Counted from the first letter of the stretch, positions 12,601-23,484 are shown. The stretch: 64,000 bases of DNA from Metridium senile (GCA_949775045.1 OX459101.1:6358394-6422393); one strand, 5' to 3'. The notes: a model not told the origin generated them from the sequence alone. Translations and numbers: made by a program.

Positions 12601-15600
12601 TATCCCCCCTATATACCGTCCAGTTTTTTTTTTATAAAACCCTATATGTATAGCATACAATTTGTAACAACTCCCCCTGTATACACCCTATGCATAAAGG
12701 CATGGCAATGAACATATCATAGGTAATCAGTTTTAGAATACAACAATGCTTCAATAGAAAGAGCACATCGAAATTAGTAATATTTCAAAGTTATAATTTA
12801 GTAACATAAAATGATGAAAAGCTACAAATGTTTGAATTTACAAGGATTTGACTGAAAATTTGAACTTTGGGCTGAGGAGCCTTGTTTTTATGTTTTCAGT
12901 ACATTTCAAATGCTGATAACTCTGCAGTGATTTAATACATGACACCATAACTCAACCAAATTACTAATTTAGACATGCTCTTTCTTGTAATTGAAAAATA
13001 TTATTGAAATATTTTATTGTTCATGGTGCTCGTTCTCTTTATGCATAGGGTCTATAGCTTTCAAAAATTATGTGACCCCACTCAATATTGTTGAACCCCC
13101 TCCCATACACTAATAAAGGAAAGCCCCCTTACCTGGTACAGTACGTGACATGGTCATGGAAATCTGCCTCGAAATTCTGATATTTATGTGTGGCGCAATC
13201 TAAACCCTGATCTGTCAAGCATTTATTGAGGTCTACAATATTGTTTTGGAAGTACTGGAACAAGCTTTGTATCACACATTTGTCATTGTAAGGAGCAAGT
13301 GGCTTGAAGCAGACATCTTCCAGGGTGATGTTGATAGTCTTTCCATTCTCATTATAAGGGACCTTCATATTAGTCAGATCTTGTTGAAGTTTAAGTGACT
13401 AGAAAGGTAGGAAAAAAACTGAATATAGAGTATAAACGATAGATAATATAATGACATTTGTAACACCATAAAAAATGTTGACTTAACTTTACGGACGTTT
13501 CAAGCTTTAGCCCTTCAATCAAACGTCAGTAAAGTTAAGTCAACATTTTTTACGGTGTTACAAATTTCATTATATTACCAATCGTTTATATCAAACACCG
13601 ATGCAGCCTATATGGATAAAAGTCATCCAGTGTATAGAATTTGTATAGGTTTTATCCATTGGATAGGGATTTATCCAGTGGATAGCACTATAATTCAGGC
13701 TTTGTACAAGTGGCCTCAGAATACAATTCATCCTGTAACATAATGAAAGAACAAAACAATACTCTGCAATAAAAAAGAACTCTTAACTGGAATAAAATTC
13801 ATCTTGCAAGAAAGACAAATTTATATAGAGGACATTACATGGGCAAAGATAAAATAAGTATCTGGACAAGCGACCATGTGATGTTCTGTTTATTATATAA
13901 TTATCAATGAAAATAAAATAAAACTTTTTTCGACACAAGAAGTTTCCGTAAAGCTGTGTAACCATAGTGATGATATCTTCACATCTGAAAATAACATGTG
14001 AAGATATCAAATTTTTAAAACAGAGAAATATAGGTATTTCATTGACAATTATATAATAAACATATTTACTAATTAAGCATTAGAAGATATTTTCCGTGTT
14101 TCTATTCTCTGTTAGAAACACGCGGGATTGTTGGGAGAACACGAGAAAGATTTTGAATCACGAGCTGAAAGATAATAACAACAGATAATAACAAAGATAT
14201 AAAGCTAAATTGCATTTAATGCCCTTGATCACACAACAAATTCTCCTAACGTCGTCAAATGACGACGTACCAAGCAAAAAACGTACCAGGTTCAAAGCTT
14301 GTCAAAAATAATTTTCAGTGCGATGAAAAAATCGACTTTATTCTTCACAAAATGTCAATATAAAGACCACAACAAACGATGATCAAGTCTACATGGATTT
14401 AAAAGTGGATTTCAGAGTTCAACTACATTAGAAAAGTCTAAAATCTAGCTGAAATCGTGAGCCAAAAAAAATTCAATTTCACTGAAATGTAAAAACCCTG
14501 TGTTCATGCTTCACTTTGTCTATCTTGCAAGTCGATAAAATTCTGCCTATTTCGCTTCTTACAGTCAAACAAGCTCACACGTTGACCCCTAGAGTGGATT
14601 AATCAAATCATTCGTCGATTATTCGTTTTATCTGTGCGAATGGGATTAACCGAATATTGCAATATTAAAACAAAGAATCAGGTCGAAATTCGACTTGTGA
14701 TTTGATAAAATAAATCAGATAAAACAAAGGTGGGTAAAAACCTTGGAGAAGAAGTCTATGTCAAATTTCATGACCATGAACGCTGGAGTTTTTGAGCTTC
14801 AATTTCAATCACTTGACGAATGTTATCGTTAGTAAACTCCTTGTATTTTCTTCTTCAAGTGTCTTCTCGACTCCCAGTTAGATATTGTCGATTGAAGGAT
14901 TCAAATATCTTTGTTAGATAAACAACTATTGCTTAGTTAAACGATATATTGTCGAATAGTATTTGATAAATGCCTTCCTGGCACGTAAACACAGAAAAGA
15001 TTCCTAGCCGCCAAGCTTTCTTGGTCTTCCTGTGTTAATCATTAACCAATCAAAATTCAAATATTGAATTTAAATTTGATTTGAATTTTGCACTCTTCGT
15101 TTTCAACGATGCAAAATTCAACTGAAAAATGAAATCGACAATCAAACATTCAAATCATTAATCGACTCTAGGGGTCAACGCGTGAGCTTGTTTGACTATA
15201 AGTGGAAACTCTAACTTGAATTTGTGGAACTCTGGAACTCTGTGACCGTTTGAACTGCATGTAAGGTTTCAAGAAGAATAACAGGAGAGTTTAAGTAAAA
15301 GAATGCTTGACGAACGACTTTACCGAGAACTGAAGCAAGACGAAGGAAAACTTTCTCTGTTTTGATGTACATGTAAGTTATAAAGCTTGTAGCTTTTGCT
15401 GAAGTATATTTTTCTACTATTGTGCAAATTCAATGACATCAAAATGATTTTTTGTATTTACTTTGTACATATTTAGGAATTAAAAGTGCTTTTACGGTAG
15501 ACAAAGTAGTGTTGTGATCTTATTGTCGTGATTTGAATTACTTTGAGTATTGCTGTGAACTCAGATTTAATATTTTTACAAGCTTAAAAGTGTTAAAGAC

Positions 15601-17491
15601 TTTTTAGTTCGTGACTTCTGAGGTGGTGAAGGCCGTCGAAGTCAAAATTGACACAAAAAAAATTGTTTTCTTCATTAGACGACACGATTTTGTATTTTTA
15701 CGGAAAAATCAAGCGACACTCCGCTTGAAAACCGTGTTTCTATGCTCTTATAGAAACACGGTTTTTTGCACGTTTCAGCCAATGAGAGCGCGCGTTATAT
15801 AATGGTTATTTTATAAACATATACATTATACAGTATAATAAAAGCTTACCTGATTTAATAAATCCAAATGAAAGATGTGTCCAAAGGGAATAAACTTTCT
15901 GTCTGGTGATTGTATATACCCTGTATTGTTTTGAGGGTAATTGGGGTTCACAGTTATGATCAGCTGTTCGGTACGGTAAAATGGTGAAAATTTAGTATCA
16001 AACATGTCCTTCTCTCTCCTTGCTGTGCTCTCTGGTGCTGACCACAATTCAACAGGATTCTTAGTGACCTTGTAGAACTTTAATCCTCCAGCTAGAATTC
16101 CAACTAAGACGACACATGCAACGATGACGATAAAGGGATGTTGACTGCACCAACGTCCCCACTTGAAGAAAACACTTCTCAACTTCTTATCCATCCAGAA
16201 GCCCATCATTTCACAGCATCCCGGTTTACGAGCTATTTGAACATTGATTGCATTTGGAGGTACACCATTTGTATATGGCATGTAAGGTGGCACTGGCTCA
16301 GGGCCTTCTGGGATGTGTGCATATTGCTTTTGTTTGCGCAATACCAGATAGAAACTAATAGGAATGAAGGTGAAGAAGAAGGCAAGGTAAACTATTAAGA
16401 GACTGAATGACAGTCCTCTTAGTCCAAGTATGGTTTTATGATGCTCTGGTTTGGGTTCTGGAGGGAGCATAGGGCATGATGGTTGGCAATCTTGACAACT
16501 GCACTTCGGGTTGGTTTTGTTGGTCCATGGGTTGAAAAAGTTATTGTTACACTTGTAGGTTGTCACATTCATCCATGAAAGGTTCTTTGGGAGTATCTCT
16601 GGAAAGTCAATATCAAAGGGGGACATTCCATTTGCAGTGCTGCCCATATATTCCAAAAGTTTCTGGGGGGTGCAAGTTTCGGCACTACGTCCACACAAGA
16701 GATTAAGAATTTTTTCATTGTTTTCAGGGAAAACAACATCTTTACATGAATCAAAAACACCTTGCTTAAATGTTTTAGATGCATAATAATTTATCGCGAC
16801 GATGGATGGATGTTGTGCTGATGGAATCGGCAGGACCGTTTTGGGATCCATAAAAAGAGATTGATCAGGACTGCAGGTTGATTCGCAGAACACATTGACC
16901 AAATTTTCCAAACACGACGGGCATCGGCTGGCAAACTGCCTCAGTGGACCAAGGCTTTTGTCAAGAGTTATTAGCTGCTTAGCAGAGCAACAGGTTAATC
17001 GTTCAGCAGAAAATTGTGGGCAAATCTTGTTGAGAAGCTCAACTCCCTTTGTGTCATTTAGTACTTTTGCTGGTCCATTGTACAAGCAATTTAAAGATTT
17101 TCCTCCTTGATCGGAACACTGGTCGTACCAAACACAATATCCTTTCTTGTGAATTGGAGCAGGGTCTTTAGCATTTACCTAGAACGAAAGATAAATATAC
17201 GATTTCAAAAAATGTTCACTTTATTTCGTAAACCGAAATCCACTACCGTCCTCGTGACCACGCAAGTGATTCACAAACATCTCATAAATCATTTTTGTTT
17301 TCTAAGAGTAAATTTTAACCCATCCTCTTAAAACTATCTACATTTGTCACAACAAATCGATATCGAGTGCAAAAGTAATGCAAAAAATGAATAAAATAGA
17401 AGTAAAGCTCAATGTTGTGTAATAACGATGCATGTTGTACCTGTGCTAAGCCCAGCGACACAAGAGTCAAAACAAATCCAAAAAATCCCAT
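433..17491 (-). CDS. NPC1: NPC intracellular cholesterol transporter 1 (14-exon gene, two alternative last exons)
   Basis: Lysosomal multi-pass membrane protein that accepts cholesterol from NPC2 and exports it from the lysosome. Coding exons, 5' to 3' on the minus strand: 17441-17491, 15850-17178, 13133-13398, 11954-12356, 11138-11435, 10361-10713, 9664-9854, 8855-9036, 7970-8170, 6709-6918, 5994-6151, 5468-5581, 4313-4387, then either 1544-1708 or 433-633. All junctions are GT-AG, phases agree, and the sums are 3996 or 4032 nt (1331 or 1343 aa; the human protein is 1278 aa). Residues 1-17 are a signal peptide. Residues 18-265 are the Cys-rich sterol-binding N-terminal domain, TM1 is near 269-297, the sterol-sensing domain near 665-830, then the Cys-rich luminal loop ([23 protein letters not shown]) and the RND-like C-terminal helices ([16 protein letters not shown]). 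The start is chosen because ATG at 17491 opens the signal peptide. Introns are loaded with MITEs and minisatellites, but the coding sequence looks intact. Confidence 0.96.
1544..1708 (-). CDS. NPC1: NPC1 alternative last exon 14a (proximal)
   Basis: Encodes 54 aa plus TAA. The first 36 residues closely match exon 14b ([10 protein letters not shown]..., SYVGPRPSR versus SYIGPKPSR), while the tails differ completely. It has its own CTCAG acceptor and the same phase. Its tail carries EKSPLI, again fitting [DE]xxxL[LI]. No AATAAA on the minus strand was seen between this exon and 14b; only two ATTAAA variants (657-662, 696-701) were found, so how its transcript is ended is unclear. Confidence 0.88.
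   Translation of the reverse strand, partial: VFYFRMYVGMVLFGALHGLVFLPVLLSYVGPRPSRLMASVDEPKDAEKSPLIKK
1924..2360. repeat. 32-bp minisatellite in an NPC1 intron
   Basis: About a dozen tandem copies of a 32-bp unit built on TCTCATCTCATGTTATGTCA, with a recurrent GTCTCAT/GACTCAT variant. Further copies resume at 2590-2720 after a MITE insertion. Because 32 is not a multiple of 3 and the repeats lack stops, all three frames look open; that is an artefact of the repeat. Confidence 0.9.
2451..2583. mobile_element. MITE family M1, copy 1
   Basis: Inverted-repeat element with arms of about 50 bp (GGTAATAGAATGAAATTTGT ... inverse) around a GGGCTAAAGCTCAAAACGTC centre. It interrupts the 32-bp minisatellite. 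Other members are at 13431-13590 and, as a fragment, 19031-19092. Confidence 0.8.
3268..3535. repeat. Direct duplication of about 120 bp, two copies
   Basis: The segment beginning TTTCTAATGCTATTGATGTT and ending in AATAAAGTTATTATTATT occurs at about 3270-3385 and again at about 3425-3535 with few differences. It lies in the NPC1 intron between exons 13 and 14a. The surrounding 2.7-4.3 kb holds no coding sequence I can support. Confidence 0.75.
4835..5356. mobile_element. Terminal-inverted-repeat element in NPC1 intron 12 (contains a nested MITE)
   Basis: The ends AGTTCTTCATTGCACAGTGT and its near-perfect inverse at 5335-5356 form about 22-bp TIRs around 520 bp. No transposase is present. Inside it, at 5108-5322, sits a separate palindromic MITE. 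Confidence 0.65.
5108..5322. mobile_element. Palindromic MITE family M2, copy 1
   Basis: Almost the whole 215 bp is an inverted repeat (AACAGGTTCCCATTTAAATC ... inverse), with an internal direct repeat CCCATTTAAATCTGTACTT and the centre TTATTTCTGAAGTGAACTTC. A second copy is at 11719-11922, in another NPC1 intron. Confidence 0.85.
6180..6640. repeat. 460-bp polypurine tract in NPC1 intron 10
   Basis: Almost uninterrupted GA-rich strand made of irregular GAAGAGAA and GAAGGGAAGG units, including eight consecutive GGGAA-type units near 6361-6415. It lies directly before the exon 11 acceptor (exon starts at 6151). Reading frames across it are low-complexity artefacts. Confidence 0.9.
6953..7165. 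mobile_element. TTAA-type MITE family M3, copy 1
   Basis: Inverted-repeat element with ends CCAGGCAAACGGTTTCAACA and its inverse. TTAA is on the left (6949-6952) and a decayed TTTA on the right. The interior has second inverted repeats around GGCAATGTTT and GTTTAAACATTGCC. Confidence 0.8.
7427..7627. mobile_element. TTAA-type MITE family M3, copy 2
   Basis: 201 bp with ends GGCCTGGGCAAACGGTTTCA and TGAAACCGTTTGCCCGGGCC, flanked on both sides by TTAA (7423-7426, 7628-7631), the target duplication typical of piggyBac-type elements. The flanking sequence is itself a repeat whose uninterrupted copy is at 23968-24110. Confidence 0.88.
9025..9310. repeat. Tandem copies of the NPC1 exon 8 acceptor edge
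   Basis: A unit of roughly 60 bp is repeated about five times directly upstream of exon 8. Each unit contains the first bases of exon 8 (CTCCAAGA on the minus strand) preceded by TTCCTTTAG, so every copy is a potential decoy acceptor. The true exon 8 start is 9036. Confidence 0.85.
9897..10150 (+). mobile_element. tRNA-derived SINE
   Basis: The plus strand has a pol III A box, TAGCTAAGTTGG, fitting TRGCNNARYNGG, followed about 40 bp later by a B-box-like AAGTTCTATCC. Together these mark a tRNA-like head with a downstream body of about 170 bp. It lies in the NPC1 intron between exons 6 and 7. Confidence 0.65.
10190..10280. mobile_element. Fragment of repeat family ending AGCACGAACCCTG
   Basis: GAATTAAGGAGTTTTTAAGG followed by ACCACGAACCCTGA matches the right end of the element at 42109-42411. 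Confidence 0.5.
10361..12356 (-). CDS. NPC1: NPC1 exons 4-6: sterol-sensing domain
   Basis: Exons 11954-12356, 11138-11435 and 10361-10713 encode the SSD region. Visible signatures are [54 protein letters not shown] and [20 protein letters not shown], all matching the NPC1/Patched/SCAP family. The intron between exons 4 and 5 contains a palindromic MITE (11719-11922). The intron between exons 3 and 4 contains a 21-base G run (12504-12524). Confidence 0.93.
11719..11922. mobile_element. Palindromic MITE family M2, copy 2
   Basis: Nearly identical to 5108-5322, with a short deletion in one arm. It ends about 30 bp from the exon 4 donor of NPC1 (11953). Confidence 0.85.
13431..13590. mobile_element. 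MITE family M1, copy 2
   Basis: A 160-bp inverted repeat with outer arms TATAAACGAT...ATCGTTTATA and the same AAAGTTAAGTCAACATTTTT core as the copy at 2451-2583. It lies immediately upstream of NPC1 exon 3. Confidence 0.85.
13877..14064. mobile_element. Hairpin MITE family M4 (partial copy)
   Basis: The terminal arms GTTTATTATATAATTATCAA and its inverse enclose a GAAGATATC-type hairpin. The same head sequence (ATAATAAACAGAACAT) begins the elements at 59.8 kb and 63.5 kb. Confidence 0.6.
14094..15767. mobile_element. Possible composite element bounded by CGTGTTTCTAT hairpins
   Basis: Two similar hairpins, CCGTGTTTCTATTCTCTGTT (14094) and the matching CGTGTTTCTATGCTCTTATA (15735), bound a gene-free 1.7-kb stretch of the NPC1 intron before exon 3. 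A separate TIR element at 14559-15202 lies inside. No transposase or other coding sequence is visible. Confidence 0.4.
14559..15202. mobile_element. Non-autonomous DNA transposon with about 45-bp TIRs
   Basis: Left end TTACAGTCAAACAAGCTCAC, continuing into GTTGACCCCTAGAGT, is matched in inverse orientation at 15156-15202 (CTCTAGGGGTCAACGCGTGA). It is 644 bp with no ORF of note. Confidence 0.8.
15850..17178 (-). CDS. NPC1: NPC1 exon 2: luminal sterol-binding N-terminal domain, TM1 and start of middle luminal domain
   Basis: A single 1329-nt exon (443 codons, phase 0 at both ends) starts [20 protein letters not shown]. It holds the paired-cysteine N-terminal domain ([26 protein letters not shown]), a proline/Cys linker, TM1 and the start of the second luminal domain ([11 protein letters not shown]). 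In vertebrates this region is split over several exons, so the large undivided exon is notable. The acceptor is CTAG and the donor CAG/GTAAGC. Confidence 0.93.
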
Positions 17492-19030
17492 TGCGAATTT
17501 TAAATTTAGTACTTAATGATATATTTATGCTTTCAGATCCTTCGTGAAGGACGAGAGTTGATTTTCGATGCTTTTTGACGACGAATCCGGTAATTTTTCC
17601 TTGCTCAAAGTCCAAGGCGACTGTCAGTCCGGTGTAAAGGGCGAGAGGGTTCTGTGTTTGTAGTAATTATATGCATGGACATTGAAAGCTGCTCTGCTAT
17701 TGGTCGTACTTGTCAGGCCATCATGTGACGTACTAGTAGTGAGTTACTCATCAATCACGCGACAAAAGCGAAAACAATAGATAGATTTAGTTCTCTTGAT
17801 TTCTGTGTATTCTAGCAGCCAATATTAGCTGAACATTAATTTCCACGAACGGTTTAAGCAGTTGAAAGTGAAAACACAAGATATTTGGTAATTTTCGCAA
17901 AGTTCAAGAATTAATCGCATGGGTCGTGCAAGGGCATGTAAACATGGTGGTTTTCACGTTAGAAAGTATCAGCTTTCACGTTCAACAGGAGGGGGAGCTC
18001 TCGTGCAGAAGAGCCGAGAAGAAGAACAATGAAGAGCCCCCATTTCCGGAAATAAACCTTCGTATGTTGATGATTATTAATATCCAGGACTTCGGTTGGG
18101 GTTCCTGTGTTATAAATATCAGTGAGACGGGTAACACTGGGAATAAGTCTCCATTGTCTCCATAGGAACCGATACAGTAAATATTTATTTACTACCGAAA
18201 CTTTTACTTTTTTTTTCCAAAAAAAAACATTACATGAAAATAGCTACAACGGACAGGCTACATATAAAAATGACGCCCAAGACGCCCGAGAAACAACACT
18301 TGGATTAAATAAAAATGCCGCAGATTACTTTCAAAACGTTTTCAAAAACGGTACACTTAAAAAGTGAAAGAGGAATCAATAGCGCTTGTAGACTGTAGCT
18401 TCTCTTGGAAGAGGGCATTCCCCTAGCCCTTCCCTTGATTATTCCCGGAAACAGGTACGGGGACAATTAATTTGTGAAAATACATAACAGAAATTCACAG
18501 AACCACATATGACCCACGGTATATTAAATGATCACGTCACAGTCACATGAGCCACACAATTACACATTACATTACAGTGAATGATAGAATAGTTACGACA
18601 CTTTTCTATTCCAGTGATACCCACAAGTTTGTACAAAATAATTAAAATGACACACCACATTATAAGGTTCAGGTTTTTATTAAATTTACACCAAGAGATT
18701 AATTCACACAAGCAGTTCATGCACATTTATTAAATACAGAATATTTTTATACAGTTATCACTAACTGCCATGTCGCACTGTACGTTTTCGTTGTAGTTTT
18801 TTCCCCAGGGTCAATAAAACTGTTCAACACAGAACATAAAAATTAATTATTATATATGTATATATGTTTAGTCTGTATACAGTTTTTATAGTTTTCATAT
18901 TTTATATTTGTAAACATATAATAATTCGTTTTTATAAACGCGATATTATGTTAATACTGACACCATTATTACCATTATTATTATACATCTATTTTAAAAC
19001 ATAATCAGTTAACAATATTATACATCTATT

Positions 19031-19092
19031 TCTTTTACTCCGACGAAGGGCTAAAGCTCAAAACGTCAGTAAAGTTAAGTCAACATTTTTTA
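19031..19092. mobile_element. MITE family M1, 3' fragment
   Basis: GGGCTAAAGCTCAAAACGTC followed by AGTAAAGTTAAGTCAACATT matches the right half of the element at 2451-2583; the left arm is missing. Confidence 0.75.
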
Positions 19093-19226
19093 TAGCCTGT
19101 GTTACAGCCGGAATTTTTCTCTCGAAAGTCCGTCTGTGAATCAGCGCAACGAACCGTGTTCTGGCCCCCAGCGAACTACACGATTATATATACTAGATGC
19201 TGATTTGGCTTTCGATGATGCTCTTT

Positions 19227-19298
19227 CTTACACGAACTCTCATTGGACAATTCAATACTTCCGGTTATGTTGAATTGTCCAATGAGAGTTCGTGTAAG
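19227..19298. repeat. Perfect hairpin
   Basis: CTTACACGAACTCTCATTGG continuing to ACAATTCAA is followed, after a short loop, by its exact inverse. It is probably the remnant of an inverted-repeat element. Confidence 0.7.
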
Positions 19299-19500
19299 AA
19301 TAATAATAATCGTATAATATTTTAATTCTACTTAAATTTTTTGTGCAAAATTTTTTTTGCCCACGAGGCTGTGTATTTGTTTTTCTGATTTGCACGATAT
19401 TTCTTTCAGGATTAAAGGTGTGCTTTAAGTTTTTTTTGGTAATTGCCCAACCCAACCCAACACACACCCTCTTCCCCCTCTTTGATATGCCATATGTCGT

Positions 19501-22500
19501 TTAGACTGGCCTTATCTTCATTTCAGCTCTCTTGTAAGAATAGTTATGACCCTTCCACTGCCTCCACACAATACCCTTTGCACGTTGGTTGTTAGCACCA
19601 TTTAGGTACAGACCATTTAAACAAGCGTCATGGCAACTGTTATACCACCAGGCCCCAATAAAGTCCCTGGCACAATACAGGCTTGAGCTATCATCATTGT
19701 CACGATCTTTTGTAGAGAAGAACATGTTGTTATTGATGTTCAAAGCGTCACCAGCATCTCCTATCAAAACACCAAAAAGAAAATCACTGTTTGTCATGGG
19801 CCTTCTCGATACTGCATGGAGCGCGCGCCCTGATCTGATAGTCGTAGCCCAAGCTTAGGCTCAGTCCCCATCGCTATCCTCCGCGCGCCACGGCTGGGGA
19901 CTGAGCCTAGTCCAAGCTAAGTATAAATCTAAAGCAAGGCGTTGAAGAGTGAGATGTTATTATATATACATCTATTTCATAGAGCCTAGATACAAAACTG
20001 ATCGTTTTAGAAAGTCATTTATTCAAGCATCAATCCGTAATTTGTAATAAATAAATTATATTAGATTAGATTATCAATTTCATACTATTGTCATACCAAT
20101 GTAATTCAGTTTTAACTGCAATATTGGTGTTTATTAAACTATTATTATTATGAAGACTGCGACTGGGAAATGGGGAAGTCATGCAGATCCAAATGGCATC
20201 GGCTCCTTTTCTCTCCTAAACGACGAATTGGTGGTTTGCATTGACGTCATCAAAAATATTTCAGTCCGTTATAGAGTCCTAAATAAAATCAAAGTACTAT
20301 CACGTGAAAGAGTGAAAATATAAAATTATGTAATTCTGAAAAATTTCAAATCAAATCGAGTTCTTGCTGCCGAGATATGAACAATTTCATATGCTCATTT
20401 TTTGGTAAGAATTAGTCATTTTAGTCACATTTTTGTTTGCACAAGAGAAAGTCATAGTTAGTTGGTCAGTGTTACCCAAAAAAGTCGAGGACTGAAAGTT
20501 ACTCTATTGCAATGTTTTATTACCTGAGTAACCTCCAATTGTAAGTCGATATTTATCAGCTTCATCAGCCACGATAAACGTGTCATACTCTGCGTATCGC
20601 GTGTTTCCCTCGAGATCTTCCAAGTCCACACGTAGTCGATACTTCTTCCCTTGTGACGTCATAGCGTGGATATGGTCCAGTCCTAACCAATATTCTCCTT
20701 GAGCATTACCAAACCCTTTCTTGTAGTTGGCCCAGTCACGGAAGAAATCAACCGAGCCATCTAGGCGTTTTTGAATGACGGTCCAGCCTCCACCACTAGT
20801 TACCATGTCACAAAAAGCCTGAAAAGACGGAGATGGACTGGGCTTGATAAAGTAGACTCCGTTAGCATGTGATTTGGGAAAGTCAGCGCAGTTTCTTGGT
20901 ATTTGCTCTGTATTCTGCAAAGAAATGAATGAGACCTTAAAATACTTAAATTTCTCGCCTCAGTCTTTCCCGTTTACAAATCGAACCAATGGGAGGACTC
21001 GTTAGAATTTGAAAGGTCAACAGCCAATCAGCATCTATTATATATTTTCCTGCTATTCGCTGTGGGTCTCAGAACACGAATATGTTCGTTATTTCGTAGA
21101 CGGTTATTACGGGGAATAAACCAGATGTAACGCAGGCTAACCAGAATGCTGCCTTATTAAGAATTTTTGTTGGAGTTTCTAAAAAAAATTACTTACTTTA
21201 AATTCAATAGGCCTTCAAAATAATAATGACACATTTCATTGTTTCAGGTAGATTCTCCTCAGTCATTTTTTCGATTTTGTACAAAATGTAATTCACACCA
21301 GGACAGTTATCGAAGTCTTTCCAACTTAGTAAATTATAGAAAATATGGATGATTAGGCTCTAAAATGATTTATTTTAAGAAAAAGTCAAAAGACTATAAT
21401 TTCGTAATTAGAATTAATTGAAACATGGCATAAATATTTAAGGTGACTCCAACATAATTGGAAGCGTATTTGATACATTTTTTAACTCGCTCGTATCGCG
21501 TCGAAACCCCACCAATGAATCTGAATTTTACATATGTGTTACTTCAAGTATTTAGGTTTCTAACAGATAATTCGAAATTTTATTTCATAGCCACGTTTGC
21601 CGTTACAAGCCGATTTTCTAACAATGATATTTCCAAATATTGCGAACATTAGCCGACCGAACGAAGCCGGTTCGAGAATGAATTCATTAGCGCCGTTCAT
21701 CAAAACAGATATACCTCCACATTTCGTCTTAATACTTTGAAACAGAGGCCCTTAAAAACCAGCTGAATTGCTTAGTAAGTTAAGGAAGGAATAAGCTAGC
21801 TGTCACTAGTTAGTTTTCTTAATATTTTTTCGCGTATTAAAAATAAACGAGGAATCTATGAATTTAAAAGTTTTGATATTTTCATAGCGCTTTTGTTGTT
21901 CTAGCAAAAAATTAATAACTCAGTCCTTTTTATAGGTATAGCTTTGAAATTAAAGCTGTATATTACTGAAATAATTCGAAATTTTATTTCATAGCCGCTT
22001 TTGCCGTTACAAGCCGATTTTCTAACAATGATATTTCCAAATATTGTACTCTAGCTCGGAAAATAATCTATCGATTTTTATGAAACTTCAGATTCCTAAT
22101 AAATAGATATTAATCTTGCAGTGTATCAAGTTTGAAGAAAATTTATAGAGCGGGAGTAAAGTTACAAGACTGATTTAAAAATCGACCATAAAACCTTTAA
22201 TTTATAAACATTGATAAACATGCGTTAAAACATTCACAAATACTTAACCGATTTTCCCAATTTTTAAACTTAAGAATAAACATTATTTCAGTAATATACA
22301 GCTTTAATATATATTTATTAGGAATCTGAAGTTTCATAAAAATCGATAGATTATTTTCCGAGCTAGAGCACAATATTTGGAAATATCATTGTTAGAAATT
22401 CGGCTTGTAACGGCAAACGCGGCTATGAAATAAAATTTCGAATTATCTGTTAGAAACCTAAATACTTGAAGTTACATATATGTAAAATTCAGATTAATTG

Positions 22501-23189
22501 GTGGGGTTTCGACGCGAAACGAGCGAGTTAAAAAATGTATCAAATACCCTTCCAATTATGTTGGAGTCACCTTAAATGTGCCCTAATTCTTATTTCATCT
22601 GCTCTACTGATAGTTTGTTAGCGCGCTAAACGGACGTTATAATTTAACTGATTTCAATTTGAATGCATTTTGAAATATTTTTTAGCCTGGAAAGAAATAG
22701 GCGTTTCTGCTCCGCCTCATTGACATTTTAGATAATACTCCCGTGCCAGCGCTAAATGTGACTTCCAAACCGAAACACAATGATGACAGGCGCCTATTCT
22801 TATTCCATGCAAAAGTCAGGGAACACTTATTAGATGTTATTAAAATAAGGTCTACTTACTGCCAATACGTGGTGGTCAAAACTTTTCACTTCTGTCAGGT
22901 TTTGGAAGACTTCGTAAAAATCCAACAGTTCACACTCTACCATACCGTCGGCATCGATTGTTGTGTTCACATTTGTACACCTGCATTGAGTAGTTGCGTT
23001 GCACTCGATAAGGCAGTCAAAGTATGATTCCAGTTTGGATTTTTTGAGAGAAATTCCAGAAACGAGTTTGTGGCCTTTATGGAAAATGTAATTCCCAAAC
23101 GAAATATCGTTACTATGCCCTCGTACTGTGGGCTTTGTAGCAACGGCTTGTGAAAAGGCAAACGACACAAGCAAATACAACACTTTCAT
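19501..23189 (-). CDS. Secreted PAN/apple-like + fibrinogen C-terminal domain protein
   Basis: Three coding exons on the minus strand, 22860-23189, 20524-20914 and 19501-19760, with GT-AG junctions and consistent phases, sum to 981 nt (326 aa). ATG at 23189 opens a signal peptide (MKVLYLLVSFAFSQAVA); an in-frame ATG 21 nt upstream (23210) would only lengthen it. Residues 25-110 carry spaced cysteines (YFDCLIECNATTQCRC, ECELLDF) like PAN/apple domains. From about residue 117 comes the fibrinogen domain: GGGWTVIQKRLDGSVDFFRD, GEYWLGLDHIHAMT, the calcium-site FSTKDRDNDD and the recognition-region GAWWYNSCHDACLNGLY. The family (ficolins, tachylectins, FREPs) binds acetylated sugars and related ligands outside the cell. 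An immune or adhesion role is an inference. The 1.9-kb first intron contains a TTAA-flanked transposon. Confidence 0.93.
21442..22571. mobile_element. TTAA-flanked transposon with about 215-bp TIRs
   Basis: Ends GGTGACTCCAACATAATTGG and its inverse are flanked by TTAA at 21438-21441 and 22572-22575. The arms match for about 215 bp and an inner pair (about 21960-22080 and 22250-22370) is also inverted. No transposase is present. It occupies intron 1 of the fibrinogen-domain gene. Confidence 0.85.
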
Positions 23190-23484
23190 GGTTTGTTCTC
23201 TAAATATCACTCTTCCCGCAGCGTTTGTAAAAAGATATGGAATACCAATCCTACAACAATGCTAAACGCCTTGCAATAAAACCAATTTAATGAATAAGTA
23301 GGGTGTTTATTTTATTTTGTGTAACTAATAAATTATGCACAAGCTAAAATAATTATCGACACTAACGGGAAATGTTTGAATGGTCAGGATGCAACAAAGG
23401 AATCTCCACCTGTATGTCAATGACTTATGCGCTTACAGGAAATTCTTCCGTAATTAATTAGGTGAAATGAATTGTCAGCAATAG

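Larger units (their letters stand above)
17492..19500. other. Intergenic region between NPC1 start and the fibrinogen-domain gene
   Basis: Presumed NPC1 5' UTR and promoter lie in 17492-18000. I see no TATA box in a convincing place and no credible coding sequence. It contains an M1 MITE fragment (19031-19092) and a hairpin (19227-19298). Confidence 0.6.

Noticed and set aside
17926..18165. 79-aa plus-strand ORF upstream of NPC1
   Set aside because: No family features, no splice context, and composition like the surrounding intergenic DNA.
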